NCBI GenBank assembly: GCA_947304355.1
Contig: CAMZAX010000003.1
Coordinates: 1-64,000, forward strand
Source: an uncultured Selenomonadales bacterium
GTDB lineage: Bacteria; Bacillota; Negativicutes; Selenomonadales; Selenomonadaceae
Length of the DNA: 64,000 nucleotides
Direction of reading: 5' to 3'
Shown one piece after another: positions 34,287-43,490 of the stretch. Position 1 is the stretch's first letter. Every line of letters begins with the position of its first letter. The position numbers and the translations under genes were made by a program. The notes under the pieces are model-generated. The model was given only the letters and a program-made list of their open reading frames with translations, was not told the origin of the DNA and did not search any database.

Positions 34287-35522
34287 TCAGCCTCCAATGT
34301 TAAGCAAGTCGTTAATATAACTCATCTCGAAAAAGTCTCGCCAATCCACGTTCATTTTATCATGATCAATCAATCGCGACAAAACCTGCTTGGCGGCGGA
34401 CAAAATTTCTTTGACGGCGGGATAAGGCAAGCGCAACAAATTCGGCAAGTCCAAAATCAAAAGTCGCGCGTCGGTCAAGCTTATGTTGTCGCATGATTTC
34501 AAAATCGCGGCAAGCGAAGCCTCCTCGCAAATGCGCCAAGCGTCCGCGTCGCGCGGAAATTTTTCGCGCAAGTAACTGCTGACCGCTCGGCAAGTCAACG
34601 CCGTCTCCAAAGAAAATTTCGCGCCCTCGGCGTAAGCAGTTAAAGTGTCCGTCAAAGCCTCTGTCACGCGTCCAAAACGTTGCGCGTTGCTCTCCAACGA
34701 AAAACAATCTGCGCGGGCGGCGCGATATTTCAAAATGCCGTCGTCGAATTCCTCGTTGCGATTTTTTTCATTGAAAAGCGTCATGTTGTAATCGTTGCGC
34801 GGCTGGTCGCATCTGCCGCGTTGCATCTTTTGCAGCCATTCTTCGCGCTACTTCACGTAGTAATGATTGACTGCGATTTTTCCGGCCGTCACGGGGACAT
34901 TGGCAGCATTGGGCACGCGTCCCTTGACGGCATTACCGGTTTCATTGACGGGATAACATTCCTCAAAATATCGGGCGCAATGCGGGTTGCAAATGAAATA
35001 AATCTTGCGGGGATCGGCGACGGTCTTGACGGCGTTATTGCACGAGTCTTCGATTGGCGCGCGTCGCGTGAATCGTTCAAGCACGCCGCGAGAGTAGTCA
35101 GCCGTCTCAAGATTGTTGGAGCCGAACAGTTGCCAATTAATCATCAAGCCGCCCGCGTTCGAGTCACGCGATAAAATTTCGTCGACGACTTCAATGATGT
35201 TGCGATTCGACTTAGGGAAAATGAATTCGTCGCCGTCAATGAACGCCATGTAGCGGTTGAAGAATTTAAATCGCTTAACGGCGTCGTTGTAAACGGGCAT
35301 TTGCATGGCGGAGCCGGGCGCGGGAATGTAATCGACGAGACCCGCCGCGACATAAGGCGCGACGACTTCGGCTTGATTGTCGGGGCTGTCGTTGTCGTAA
35401 AGATAAAAATGATCGACGCCCGCGATTAAATGATAGTCAAGCCACTCCTGCAGATACGGTGCCTCGTTCTTGAGAATTGCGACGACCGACAAATCATGCA
35501 GAAATAAATTTTTGTCGACCAT
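34287..35522 (-). pseudogene. Family-92-like glycosyltransferase interrupted by an in-frame amber codon
   Basis: One frame of 411 codons runs from the ATG at 35522 to 34287 with a single TAG at 34848-34850. Before it: AILKNEAPYLQEWLDYHLIA, YLYDNDS and the metal motif IDGDEF, typical of GT92/DUF23-type transferases. The sequence reads VNHYYVK, stop, REEWLQKMQRGRCD, and family members carry the equivalent INHYYxKS.EE segment without a break, so the stop falls inside a conserved element. The remaining 185 codons stay open and add a helical C-terminal domain of unknown function. Nonsense mutation, sequencing error and readthrough are all possible. It is tightly packed between argD and argF. Confidence 0.75.
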
Positions 35523-35525
35523 GGC

Positions 35526-36722
35526 TCACTCACCCAACACGCCGTCAAGGATGTCAATAACCTCGTCGACGTGCGCGGGCGTGACAATCAGCGGCGGGAT
35601 AAAACGCAAGACCGTGCCGACCGTGCAGTTGATGATTGCGCCGCGTTTCATGCACTCGTTGACGATTTCCACGCCCGAACGTTTCGGCTTGTCGAGTTGC
35701 GCGCCAAGGATTAAGCCTTCGCCGCGAATTTCGCCGATTTGTTCGGGATATTTCTTTTGCAGTTCAAGCAGACGACCTTTGAAGTACGCGCCGACCTCTT
35801 CGACGTGCGCCAAAAATTTTTCGTTCGGGATGGTGTCAAGCACGACGTTCGCCGCCGCGCAGGCAAGGGGGTTGCCGCCGAAAGTCGTGCCGTGATCGCC
35901 GGGCTTGAAGGCTTGCGCAACTTCCTCGGTGCAAATGAACGCGCCAATCGGAACGCCGCCCGCCAAGCCCTTCGCAAGCGTGACGATGTCGGGTTTGATG
36001 CCGTATTTCTCGTAAGCGAAGAACTTGCCGCTGCGACCCATGCCCGATTGAATTTCGTCGAGAATCAACAGCGCGCCGTGTTTGTCGCACAGCTCGCGGA
36101 CGCGTTTCAAGTATCCGTCGCGCGGGGGATAAACGCCGCCTTCGCCCTGAATCGTCTCAAGCATGACCGCGCAGGTTTTGTCGGAAATTTTCGCGGCAAG
36201 TTCGTCGGCGTCGTTGAAGTGCACGTAATCGAAACCTTGCGGCAAAGGCTCAAGACCTTCCTGATAATGCGGCTGACCCGTCGCGGTGAGCGTGGCAAGC
36301 GTCCTGCCGTGAAAGCTGTTCCATGCCGTAATGATTTGCGTTTTGTCGGGCGAAATTTTCTTCGCGAACTTGCGGGCGATTTTGATTGCGCCTTCGTTCG
36401 CCTCCGCGCCCGAATTGCCGAAAAACGCTCTGTCCAGTCCGCTGAGCTTGACCAACTTGGCGGCGGCGTTCGCTTGCGCTTCGGTGTAATAGAGATTGCT
36501 CACGTGAATGACTTTGGCGGCTTGCTTGGCAATGGCGTCTACCAGCGGCGGGTACGCGTGACCCAACACATTGACGGCGATACCCGCAAGGAAGTCGACA
36601 TATCGCTTGCCGTTGATGTCGTAAAGGTACGCGCCCTCGCCGCGCTCCAAAACGATCTTGTAGCGTTTGAACACGGGCAGATAATTTTTGTCGTCCCGCT
36701 CAAAAATTTTTTCTTCAGTCAA
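35526..36722 (-). CDS. argD: Acetylornithine aminotransferase
   Basis: 398 residues from the TTG at 36722 (GGGAG nine bases upstream; longer starts have no site). PLP enzyme converting N-acetylglutamate semialdehyde to N-acetylornithine. Family features: KRYVDFLAGIAVNVLGHAYP, GNSGAEANEGAIK, SFHGRTLATLTATGQ, LDEIQSGMGRSG and the PLP lysine in TLAKGLAGGVPIGA. It leads the unit argD, glycosyltransferase, argF. Its promoter (36754-36782) faces that of larC. Confidence 0.95.
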   Translation of the reverse strand: MTEEKIFERDDKNYLPVFKRYKIVLERGEGAYLYDINGKRYVDFLAGIAVNVLGHAYPPLVDAIAKQAAKVIHVSNLYYTEAQANAAAKLVKLSGLDRAFFGNSGAEANEGAIKIARKFAKKISPDKTQIITAWNSFHGRTLATLTATGQPHYQEGLEPLPQGFDYVHFNDADELAAKISDKTCAVMLETIQGEGGVYPPRDGYLKRVRELCDKHGALLILDEIQSGMGRSGKFFAYEKYGIKPDIVTLAKGLAGGVPIGAFICTEEVAQAFKPGDHGTTFGGNPLACAAANVVLDTIPNEKFLAHVEEVGAYFKGRLLELQKKYPEQIGEIRGEGLILGAQLDKPKRSGVEIVNECMKRGAIINCTVGTVLRFIPPLIVTPAHVDEVIDILDGVLGE

Positions 36723-36753
36723 ATAAATCACTCCCGAAAAATTTTGTTGCCGC

Positions 36754-36782
36754 ATTATATCAGACTTGCCGCCGCTTTTCAA
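36754..36782 (-). promoter_or_regulatory. argD promoter
   Basis: Minus strand: TTGAAA (36777-36782), 17 bases, TATAAT (36754-36759). Confidence 0.65.
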
Positions 36783-36799
36783 AAATCTGCGCGGGCTTT

Positions 36800-36828
36800 T
36801 TGACAAGCCGCCGCAAATTTGTTAAAAG
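36800..36828 (+). promoter_or_regulatory. larC promoter
   Basis: TTGACA (36800-36805), 17 bases, TAAAAG (36823-36828). It is back to back with the argD promoter, 17 bases apart. Confidence 0.6.
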
Positions 36829-36853
36829 TAGCGGAACTTAAGGAGGGATTGTT

Positions 36854-38092
36854 TTGAAAGCTTTGTACTTGGACTGCGCGGCGGGCATAAGCGGCAACAT
36901 GTTCCTGGGCGCGTGCCTTCAGCTCGGCGTGCCCGAAAAATATCTGCGCGACGAACTCGCCAAACTCAAACTGCCGCACGAATTCGAAATGGAAATTTCC
37001 GACGTGAGCAAGAAAGGAATCGGCGCGGCTTACGTCGACGTTAAGCTCGCACGCGAATTCGATTCGGAACACGACCGACCCAACGTCCGCCACATCCACC
37101 GCCACGAACACGCCAAAAGTCACAGCCACCGCACCTTCGCCGACATAAAAAAAATTATCGACGCGTCCGAACTCAATACGAACGTCAAAGCGCACGCGCT
37201 TGCCGTGTTCAACGTAATCGCCAAGGCGGAAGGCAAAGTGCACCAACGACCCGCCGAAGCCGTCACCTTTCACGAAGTGGGCGCGATTGATTCTATCGTC
37301 GACATCGTTGGTTGCGCGGTGTGTCTCGACTATCTCGACGTGAAAAAAATTTTCGTGTCGCGTATCAACACCGGTTCGGGCTTCGTCAAATGTGCGCATG
37401 GTCTCATGCCCGTGCCCGCCCCCGCCACCGCAGAATTGTTGCAAGGTTTCACGACTTATCACTACGGCGCGGAAAAGGAACTAACCACACCGACGGGCGC
37501 GGCTATCGTCAACGCTCTTGCCGAATTCAGCGCGGACTTGCCCGAAGACTTCACCTCGGAGAAAATCGGCTACGGCGCGGGCTCGTGGGATTTGGACATC
37601 CCCAACGTCTTGCGCATTTACCTCGGCGAATTCGGCGGCACCGTCAAGCGTCACCTGCTCAAGCTTGAAGCGAATATCGACGACATGAATCCGCAAATCT
37701 ACGGCTGGCTTTACGATCGGCTCTTCGACGCCGGCGCGCTTGACGTTTGGACAACGCCCGTCTACATGAAAAAAAATCGTCCCGCGAACATGCTCAGCGT
37801 CCTCGTCGACGCTCAACACCGCGACACTTGCACCAAAATTATTTTCGAGGAGACGACCACAATCGGCTTGCGCGTCATTGACGTTGCGCAACGCGTCGAG
37901 GCCGTCCGCAAAGTGGCGAAGGTCGAAACGCGCTTCGGTGAAGTTCAATGCAAAGTCAGCGCGTTCGACGGCAAAATCGTTTCAATCACGCCCGAATACG
38001 AAGACTGCCGCCGCCTTGCCGAAAAGAACGCCGTGCCGCTCAAAGCCGTTTGGCAAGAGGCCTTGACCAAGCAGGAGGCGCGCCTCGGCTGA
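36854..38092 (+). CDS. larC: Nickel insertion protein LarC
   Basis: 412 residues in one uninterrupted frame (in Lactiplantibacillus larC needs a programmed frameshift). LarC inserts nickel into the dithiolated pyridinium nucleotide using CTP. Landmarks: YLDCAAGISGNMFLGA at the start, a His-rich loop (about 78-95: HIHRHEHAKSHSH) suited to nickel, TFHEVGAIDSIVDIVG, PVPAPATAELL and the C-terminal EANIDDMNPQ. The TTG start at 36854 has AAGGAGGG upstream. The larB gene lies nearby on the opposite strand. Confidence 0.94.
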   Translation: MKALYLDCAAGISGNMFLGACLQLGVPEKYLRDELAKLKLPHEFEMEISDVSKKGIGAAYVDVKLAREFDSEHDRPNVRHIHRHEHAKSHSHRTFADIKKIIDASELNTNVKAHALAVFNVIAKAEGKVHQRPAEAVTFHEVGAIDSIVDIVGCAVCLDYLDVKKIFVSRINTGSGFVKCAHGLMPVPAPATAELLQGFTTYHYGAEKELTTPTGAAIVNALAEFSADLPEDFTSEKIGYGAGSWDLDIPNVLRIYLGEFGGTVKRHLLKLEANIDDMNPQIYGWLYDRLFDAGALDVWTTPVYMKKNRPANMLSVLVDAQHRDTCTKIIFEETTTIGLRVIDVAQRVEAVRKVAKVETRFGEVQCKVSAFDGKIVSITPEYEDCRRLAEKNAVPLKAVWQEALTKQEARLG

Positions 38093-38101
38093 AAACAAAG
38101 A

Positions 38102-38127
38102 GAGCCTCCGATTTTTCGGAAGCTCTA
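38102..38127. terminator. Terminator between larC and the HEPN remnant
   Basis: GAGC-CTCCGA and TCGGAA-GCTC arms with a short T loop; T-rich on both outward sides. Confidence 0.55.
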
Positions 38128-38410
38128 ATTTGTTTCCTCCAAATATTTCTTGACCGCCTCAACGAACTCGACCGCGTGTTGATATTGCTCCTCCGCTTCT
38201 GCCCGCGACACAATCACAAAGTCGCCGTAGTCGCAATCATTCCTGAAACTGAATGCCTTGCCGATATAATCGGAAAATTTAGCGTCGAACACGTTTATCT
38301 TGATATACTCGCGGCGAAAGTAGCCGATAACTGCCGCTTTCTATTAAAAGCCTTGTTGTCTGCACGCGTTCTTCGGCAAGCGTCAATCGATATTTTGCGT
38401 ACTCATTCAA
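38125..38410 (-). pseudogene. HEPN-domain toxin, internally deleted and frameshifted
   Basis: From a TTG at 38410 the first frame gives NEYAKYRLTLAEERVQTTRL, the usual first helix of HEPN proteins paired with MNT nucleotidyltransferases, then runs out of frame. A second frame gives YFRREYIKINVFDAKFSDYI and continues through ARAEAEEQYQHAVEF-like sequence (residues RAEAEEQYQHAVEFVEAVKK) to the TAG at 38125. The central part of the domain, including the usual tyrosine-rich helix, is missing, and the Rx4-6H RNase motif is not recognisable (RNDCDYGDF). It overlaps the MNT gene as in intact modules but should be inactive. Confidence 0.7.
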
Positions 38411-38741
38411 GACGCTTGCCCTCCTTTAATATGTTCTTGTAGTAACCGGATTGACTTTTATATTTTTCAAATTCTCCGGCAGGAATAGCCGTCGGCGAAG
38501 TTATAATGTCCAGCTCCAAATCCATTCTGACCGTATCGTCCCACATGCGATGAAGTTTTTTCTGCACGTCAAGCCGTTCGCCCTTGACTATCGCCGCGAA
38601 GTCGATATCAGAATCCTCGTCGTAATCCCCGCGTGCATACGAACCGTAAAGATAGATCGCCTCTATGGCGTCGCCGTACGCCTTGCGATAAGCCGCAACC
38701 ACTCGCCGGCATATTTCCTCCATGTGCGGCATTGCGTTCAT
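38403..38741 (-). CDS. MNT-type nucleotidyltransferase, antitoxin of a HEPN/MNT module
   Basis: 112 residues; GGGGAG site nine bases before the ATG. The minimal nucleotidyltransferase signature is YLYGSYARGDYDEDSDIDF (about residues 29-47; GSx10DxD), with a third Asp candidate in LELDIIT. In working HEPN/MNT pairs this enzyme AMPylates a tyrosine in the toxin. Here the partner (38125-38410) is broken, so this is an orphan antitoxin or the pair is dead. A promoter lies at 38849-38877. Confidence 0.88.
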   Translation of the reverse strand: MNAMPHMEEICRRVVAAYRKAYGDAIEAIYLYGSYARGDYDEDSDIDFAAIVKGERLDVQKKLHRMWDDTVRMDLELDIITSPTAIPAGEFEKYKSQSGYYKNILKEGKRLE

Positions 38742-38767
38742 TTCTGTCAGCTCCCCTAAACGTTTGA

Positions 38768-38797
38768 ACCCCGAGTTCGCCGCTCGGGGTTCTTTTT
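38768..38797 (+). terminator. Stem-loop with T run upstream of the MNT gene
   Basis: CCCCGAG, a 7-base loop, CTCGGGG, then TTCTTTTT on the plus strand, although no plus-strand gene precedes it. On the minus strand it lies in the MNT leader. Confidence 0.55.
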
Positions 38798-38848
38798 GCA
38801 GTCGTTCCTGTGCTCACACTGTCGTGTAGTTTCTCAACTAACGTCCGC

Positions 38849-38877
38849 AGTTTAGCACAGCGTCAAATTTTTGGCAA
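38849..38877 (-). promoter_or_regulatory. Promoter of the MNT gene
   Basis: Minus strand: TTGCCA (38872-38877), 17 bases, TAAACT (38849-38854) preceded by TGC. Confidence 0.55.
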
Positions 38878-38880
38878 GGC

Positions 38881-41800
38881 TCAAGTCATTGCCTTCACGT
38901 GCGATTCGATGAAGTCGCGCTCCGCGTCCGTCAAGCCGTATTTTTCGTAAAGTTGCGCGTCGATTTCCGGGATACTCAAGCTCCAATCGATGTCAGACGC
39001 CGACGTAAAATCTTGCAGCGGCACCTTCGACCACGTTTGCGGCGGATTGTGCTGTGTCACCTTCAGGATGCCCAGCAGCGCGCGACAAAATTTGGTCTTG
39101 ATGTATGCTATGCAGGCGTCCGCTTCCGCCCGTGTATCGAACGCTCCGACCGTGATAAACGTCTGTGTGCAGCCGACAAGCGGCAAGCCGACAAGCGGCG
39201 TACTAACCACTTCGCCCAATGCACCACTGCCGTTGGCTTCGGGCACGAACACTTTAAACTTGTCGAAATTTAAATTGTTGTCGCTAATGCCAATGTAATT
39301 GCGGCGAATAAATTTTGTTATGCGCTTGCCGTTATCGTCCAGCCCGCAAACTTGAATGTATTGGCGTCCGTCGGCGGGCTTTTTGTCGAAGAAATATTCC
39401 GCCGCATATTTAAAGACGTTCGACTTGAAAAAATCGTTTCGTCTGTCAAGAAACGGCGCGGCGGGGTGGTCTTTGATAAATTGTTCCGTCAAGAAATATT
39501 TCGTGCGCCCGAAGACAATTTCACTGAGCGGCTTGAAGTTCGGATTGTTGACGACAACTTTTTCGTGAATGGCAATCAGCTCGTCGAACGGAATGTACAA
39601 GCCGATTGGCTCGAAAGTTTTTGTCGCGTCGAATTCGGTAATGGCAACGCCGCCTTTGATGTCGGAAGTCGGGAAGGCATCTTGACTCCGCAGAAAATGT
39701 TTGACAAGCCTTACGTGCGTGTCGGCGATAAATTTTTCGGGGAAGTCGCCGGGTATCGCACCCGCCCCGGACAGAATCCGCGCAGGATGAATCAGGCTTG
39801 CGCGCTTTGTGAGCTTTTCGTTGTAAGCGGCTTTAAGGAACTCGTGATAAACGGGCGCGGCGAAAGTTTTGTTGTCCCCGCTGCCTGTCGATTGATATGG
39901 GGGATTACCTACTGCGGCGTCGAAAAACATTGTACCGACTCCTTTGTCCCAGAATTGAGCGTTGGTGACGCGCTTGAAAAAATCTTGCGGCTTGGTCTTT
40001 AGCGTGTCGATGAGTTTGTCGAAGTGGCGGGCGTGCGCGACGGCGCGGCGATACCCGATAAGCGTGCGGCGAGTAATCGTCACTGCCATTGGCGTCTTGC
40101 ACAGCGCGAAGACGTTGTTGGCGACGGACAAATCCCACAGGCGACGGAGTTCCTTGAGCGGCGTTTTGTCTTCGTCGAGCCCGTGAGCAGCGAGGCGCGT
40201 GCGATAGACTTTGCAGGCGACGTAAAGCGGATACAAGCCGGTCTTGGAATTTATTTCGAGGATTTTCTTGTCGGGCGTGAAAAATTTTTCGTCGAAGACC
40301 GAATCGATATGGAGCTTGACGACATTCCACGGCGTGAGGACGGTTTCCTTGTCGGGGTTCTTGAACGTGGCGAACAGCGCGGCGATTTCCTTTACGCGTT
40401 CGGTCGGCGTGAGGCTGTCGGCAGCCTTTGCGTGTTCGCGGACTTTGTTGCCCGTGCCGATGAAAATGTCGCGATCGTAATACTCAATGAATTCGGCGAA
40501 AAATTCTTTGGTGACGCCCTTTGGCATGAATTCTTCCCAGCTTGCGTCGTCGACGATGCCGGCGAATTCGTCAATGCTGATGTTCTTTTCGAGCGGGACG
40601 TTCGCGCCGTAAATGAGCAACGGCATACGAATCGAGATTTGGCGCAGGATTGAAATGGCGTTGCGGCGTTTGCGTCGCCGTCTGTCGAGTTCGATTTGTT
40701 CGGGCGTGCGCGGCGTCTTGGAGCTTGTGGTTTTCGCGGTCTTGCCTTCGTCGAGCCCTTGCGCGTTGACGGTAATGTCGTTTTGCTTTTTGGCGGCGGC
40801 GGAGCCGATACGGGCTTTGAGGTCTTCAAACTTTTTCCAGTCGAGATCGTCGAGTTGCAAAAGCTTATCGTTGTAAAGGCAATTGTCGTCGAAGCCGTTG
40901 CGTGCGGCGCGTTCAATCCAGGCACTTTTTAGTTCGCGCAAGAGATTATCGGCACGGTAGCGCATTTCGGAGCCGCTGACGGCAATGACGGGACAAAATT
41001 TCAGCAGTTCGTCGAGTATGACGCGGTCGCCGTCCTTGGTCTTGCCCGCCTTCGGAGAGATGGTCGCCGCCTCGGTAATCATGCGCAACGTGCGGTCGGG
41101 CGCGAAGTCGAACACGAAACAGTTTTGCTTTGCCTTGCCGTCAATGACGCCGGGATTTTGGACGCGGAAAATCGTTTGCAGGTAGTTGGCAGCGGAAGTG
41201 GAGCCGCCGCCCGCCAGATAAAGCACGGCAGTCCATTCGGGCACGGTGACGCCGGTTGTGAGCTTGCCGCAGGACAGCGTTATCGTGTAGTCGTTGTCGG
41301 CGATTGCGTCCTGTACGAGTGTAAGCGCGTTTGTATAATTGTTGTCGTCGTCGCCGTCGCCCGCCACGTTGACGACTTCGTAAATGCAAAAGGCGGGATG
41401 ATCTTTAATCAGCGCGCTGAGAGCCTTGCCTTCCTTGACGCCGGGGACGATCCAAAGCGTGTGCTTGAACAGTTCGCGAAATTCGACGCGCGAAAACGGA
41501 TAATTGTTGTCGCTTTCCATGCCGAGCATATCGAGAAATTTTTTAACGTCGCGTTCGTGGACAAAGCGTTCGTTGCCGTTCACGCGGAAGAATTCACGGA
41601 AGTTAAAGAATTTGTCTTCGGTGTCGACGTAAGCGCGATTGCCGAACGCGTTGGCGAGGTCGTAGGTGTAGATGTGCATTTGCGGCAGGTCGGCGTAGGG
41701 GTTTGAGTCGCCGAAATGTTCTTTGTCCCAATCGGCTTTTGCCTGTTGTTCGCTGACGTAATCCCACGTAAAAACGTTGTCGCCGTAGCGTTCGAGGATG

Positions 41801-42723
41801 TTAAAGGGCGTGCCGCTCAATTCGAGGCGTTTTGTTTCGGGCTTGACGAGTTGCGCGATAACATTCTTGCCGATGTCGGTGGTGGTGCCTTCGTGCGCTT
41901 CGTCGACGATAACGAAATCCCAATGCCAATCCGCGTCAAAAATTTCGGAGTTCTTGTCGAATTTGCCGCCGACGGTTTCGGAGCCGCGCAGGTCTTGAAT
42001 CGAGGCGAAGTACACGAAATTTTTTTTACGGGCAAGCAGCTGTTTGAGCGTCCTGCCGTTTGACTTGGAGCCGAAATCGAAATCGGGGTTGTCACGAAAA
42101 ATTTTCGGGAAGTCTTTAAACCAGTTTTCGTTGACGACGGGGCGATGCGTGATGATTATCGTTTTGGCGAAGTTCATACGCTTGACGACTTCGAGGGCGC
42201 AAAGTGTCTTGCCGAAACGGGGCTTGGCGTTCCAGAGGAAATCTTTGCCGCCGCCGTTGAAATGCTTGACGGTGCGCGAGATCGCTTCTTCCTGTTCGGG
42301 TCGGAAATCAATTTTGTCAGGCAATTCGTCCTTAATGGCGGCGAGTTTGCGCTTGACGTTTTCGATTGCATTTACGGCGGTGTCGAGGTCGAGTTTGAAC
42401 CATTCGCGCCCGGTTGAGCCTTTGATGTGGGCTTTGTATCGTTTCAAGACGCGGTGGACGTGATAATCGCGAAAAGACTGCTTGTCGGCGACGGCGAGCG
42501 CGGTGTATTCAAGTTTGTATTCAATGCCGGCGGTTGTCGTGTATTGTTTGATTCGTTCGTGAGCGGCGGCGTTCAGAGCGTTGCAATTCGGCGGCAACGA
42601 ATCTGCGCGGCGGTCGGTGGTTATGGTTGTGTCGCCGATTTTCAAAAGCCCGCGATGTTTCCTTGAGTCGGGGATTGAAAAAATGTAAATCAGCTTGTAC
42701 TTACAGGCGTCGTCAAATTTCAT
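38881..42723 (-). CDS. Nuclease-helicase-methylase fusion protein, large restriction-modification subunit
   Basis: 1280 residues. Residues 8-120 resemble the T5orf172/GIY-YIG nuclease fold (LIYIFS, then LLKIGDTT, a later REWF). Residues 135-560 form an SF2 helicase: Walker A PRFGKT (168-173), DEAH (274-277), SGTPFN and QTIFRVQ. A basic linker around 690 follows. The C-terminal half is an Eco57I-like adenine methylase with an unusual motif I (ILEINSKTGLYPLY) and motif IV VGNPPYQS (NPPY 940-943), then a probable target-recognition region. One chain thus has cutting, translocating and methylating parts. Its ATG overlaps the stop of the small subunit. Probably a phage-defence restriction system. 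Confidence 0.85.
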   Translation of the reverse strand: MKFDDACKYKLIYIFSIPDSRKHRGLLKIGDTTITTDRRADSLPPNCNALNAAAHERIKQYTTTAGIEYKLEYTALAVADKQSFRDYHVHRVLKRYKAHIKGSTGREWFKLDLDTAVNAIENVKRKLAAIKDELPDKIDFRPEQEEAISRTVKHFNGGGKDFLWNAKPRFGKTLCALEVVKRMNFAKTIIITHRPVVNENWFKDFPKIFRDNPDFDFGSKSNGRTLKQLLARKKNFVYFASIQDLRGSETVGGKFDKNSEIFDADWHWDFVIVDEAHEGTTTDIGKNVIAQLVKPETKRLELSGTPFNILERYGDNVFTWDYVSEQQAKADWDKEHFGDSNPYADLPQMHIYTYDLANAFGNRAYVDTEDKFFNFREFFRVNGNERFVHERDVKKFLDMLGMESDNNYPFSRVEFRELFKHTLWIVPGVKEGKALSALIKDHPAFCIYEVVNVAGDGDDDNNYTNALTLVQDAIADNDYTITLSCGKLTTGVTVPEWTAVLYLAGGGSTSAANYLQTIFRVQNPGVIDGKAKQNCFVFDFAPDRTLRMITEAATISPKAGKTKDGDRVILDELLKFCPVIAVSGSEMRYRADNLLRELKSAWIERAARNGFDDNCLYNDKLLQLDDLDWKKFEDLKARIGSAAAKKQNDITVNAQGLDEGKTAKTTSSKTPRTPEQIELDRRRRKRRNAISILRQISIRMPLLIYGANVPLEKNISIDEFAGIVDDASWEEFMPKGVTKEFFAEFIEYYDRDIFIGTGNKVREHAKAADSLTPTERVKEIAALFATFKNPDKETVLTPWNVVKLHIDSVFDEKFFTPDKKILEINSKTGLYPLYVACKVYRTRLAAHGLDEDKTPLKELRRLWDLSVANNVFALCKTPMAVTITRRTLIGYRRAVAHARHFDKLIDTLKTKPQDFFKRVTNAQFWDKGVGTMFFDAAVGNPPYQSTGSGDNKTFAAPVYHEFLKAAYNEKLTKRASLIHPARILSGAGAIPGDFPEKFIADTHVRLVKHFLRSQDAFPTSDIKGGVAITEFDATKTFEPIGLYIPFDELIAIHEKVVVNNPNFKPLSEIVFGRTKYFLTEQFIKDHPAAPFLDRRNDFFKSNVFKYAAEYFFDKKPADGRQYIQVCGLDDNGKRITKFIRRNYIGISDNNLNFDKFKVFVPEANGSGALGEVVSTPLVGLPLVGCTQTFITVGAFDTRAEADACIAYIKTKFCRALLGILKVTQHNPPQTWSKVPLQDFTSASDIDWSLSIPEIDAQLYEKYGLTDAERDFIESHVKAMT

Positions 42724-43490
42724 TGGCGTCCTCCTTTCGTGAGGCTTATGAACTCCACAACGTTGCCCGTGCGCCAGTCAATGATTTTGCAAAAAATTTC
42801 GCCCTGCGGCTCATGCGATTCGCCGAAGCCGTCCAACGTGCCTTGACGGTTTGCATTGGCGTAAGGGATTGCGCCCGTCCTGCCGTCCATTTGCCAGAGA
42901 TTGCAAGAAATAATCGTGGCGACGGTGAGCCAAAAATTTTCGGGCGGCTTGCAAGTGAACTTCGCGGCAAAATATTCGACGACGGTATCGAAGACGTTGC
43001 GGCGCGCGAGGAATAGATTATCGCCCTGAAACTCGTAACCGTAAACGCTTTCGACGGCGCGCAGAGCCCACGTCGTCCAGTCGGGCAAAGGTTTCGTTTC
43101 CGCGTTGACGAGGCGCAGTTTTCTGTCGAGGAGCCCGATTCTTTTGTCGAGCAGGATTGCGTCGCCCGTGACGGCGTTGTAGCGGCTGACGAGGTAAGGA
43201 GCTTCGCCGCAAGTGATTTCCAAAAATTTCGCGTCGACGTAATCCGTCCAAGATTTGCGCGTCGTCCAAAGCAAATCGTTTTGCATGGCGCAGATTTCGG
43301 GCGGCGTGAAAATTTCTGCGCGGTCGCGAGTGCGTTGCTTTTGGTGAGCGCGAGCTTTTTCGTAACGCGGGACAATCGAATCTGCCTGCGCGGCTTGAAT
43401 CTCTTCTGCGCCGTGTTCGGCGTTCGCCCAAAGAATATTTTTGCCGGTCGTCCTGTCGCGTAAGAGAATGTTTAAAATTTCGTTGTTCAT
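42720..43490 (-). CDS. Methylase-like small subunit of the restriction-modification system
   Basis: 256 residues from the ATG at 43490, which overlaps the upstream stop (ATGA). RAEIFTPPEIC and KFLEITCGEAPYLVSRYNA give a methylase motif I, and FQGDNLFLARRNVFDTVVEYF a motif-III-like part, but no NPPY/DPPY catalytic motif IV is present. It reads as a partial methylase domain paired with the large subunit, whose own motif I is degenerate. Together they may form a complete enzyme. The name restriction subunit M would fit; activity is unproven. The stop overlaps the large-subunit start by four bases. Confidence 0.75.
   Translation of the reverse strand: MNNEILNILLRDRTTGKNILWANAEHGAEEIQAAQADSIVPRYEKARAHQKQRTRDRAEIFTPPEICAMQNDLLWTTRKSWTDYVDAKFLEITCGEAPYLVSRYNAVTGDAILLDKRIGLLDRKLRLVNAETKPLPDWTTWALRAVESVYGYEFQGDNLFLARRNVFDTVVEYFAAKFTCKPPENFWLTVATIISCNLWQMDGRTGAIPYANANRQGTLDGFGESHEPQGEIFCKIIDWRTGNVVEFISLTKGGRQ

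Noticed and set aside
34287..34826. Separate 179-residue gene between argF and the glycosyltransferase
   Set aside because: It lies in the same frame as the glycosyltransferase, the seven codons between them are open, and the sequence continues the family domain across the TAG. It has no ribosome site.
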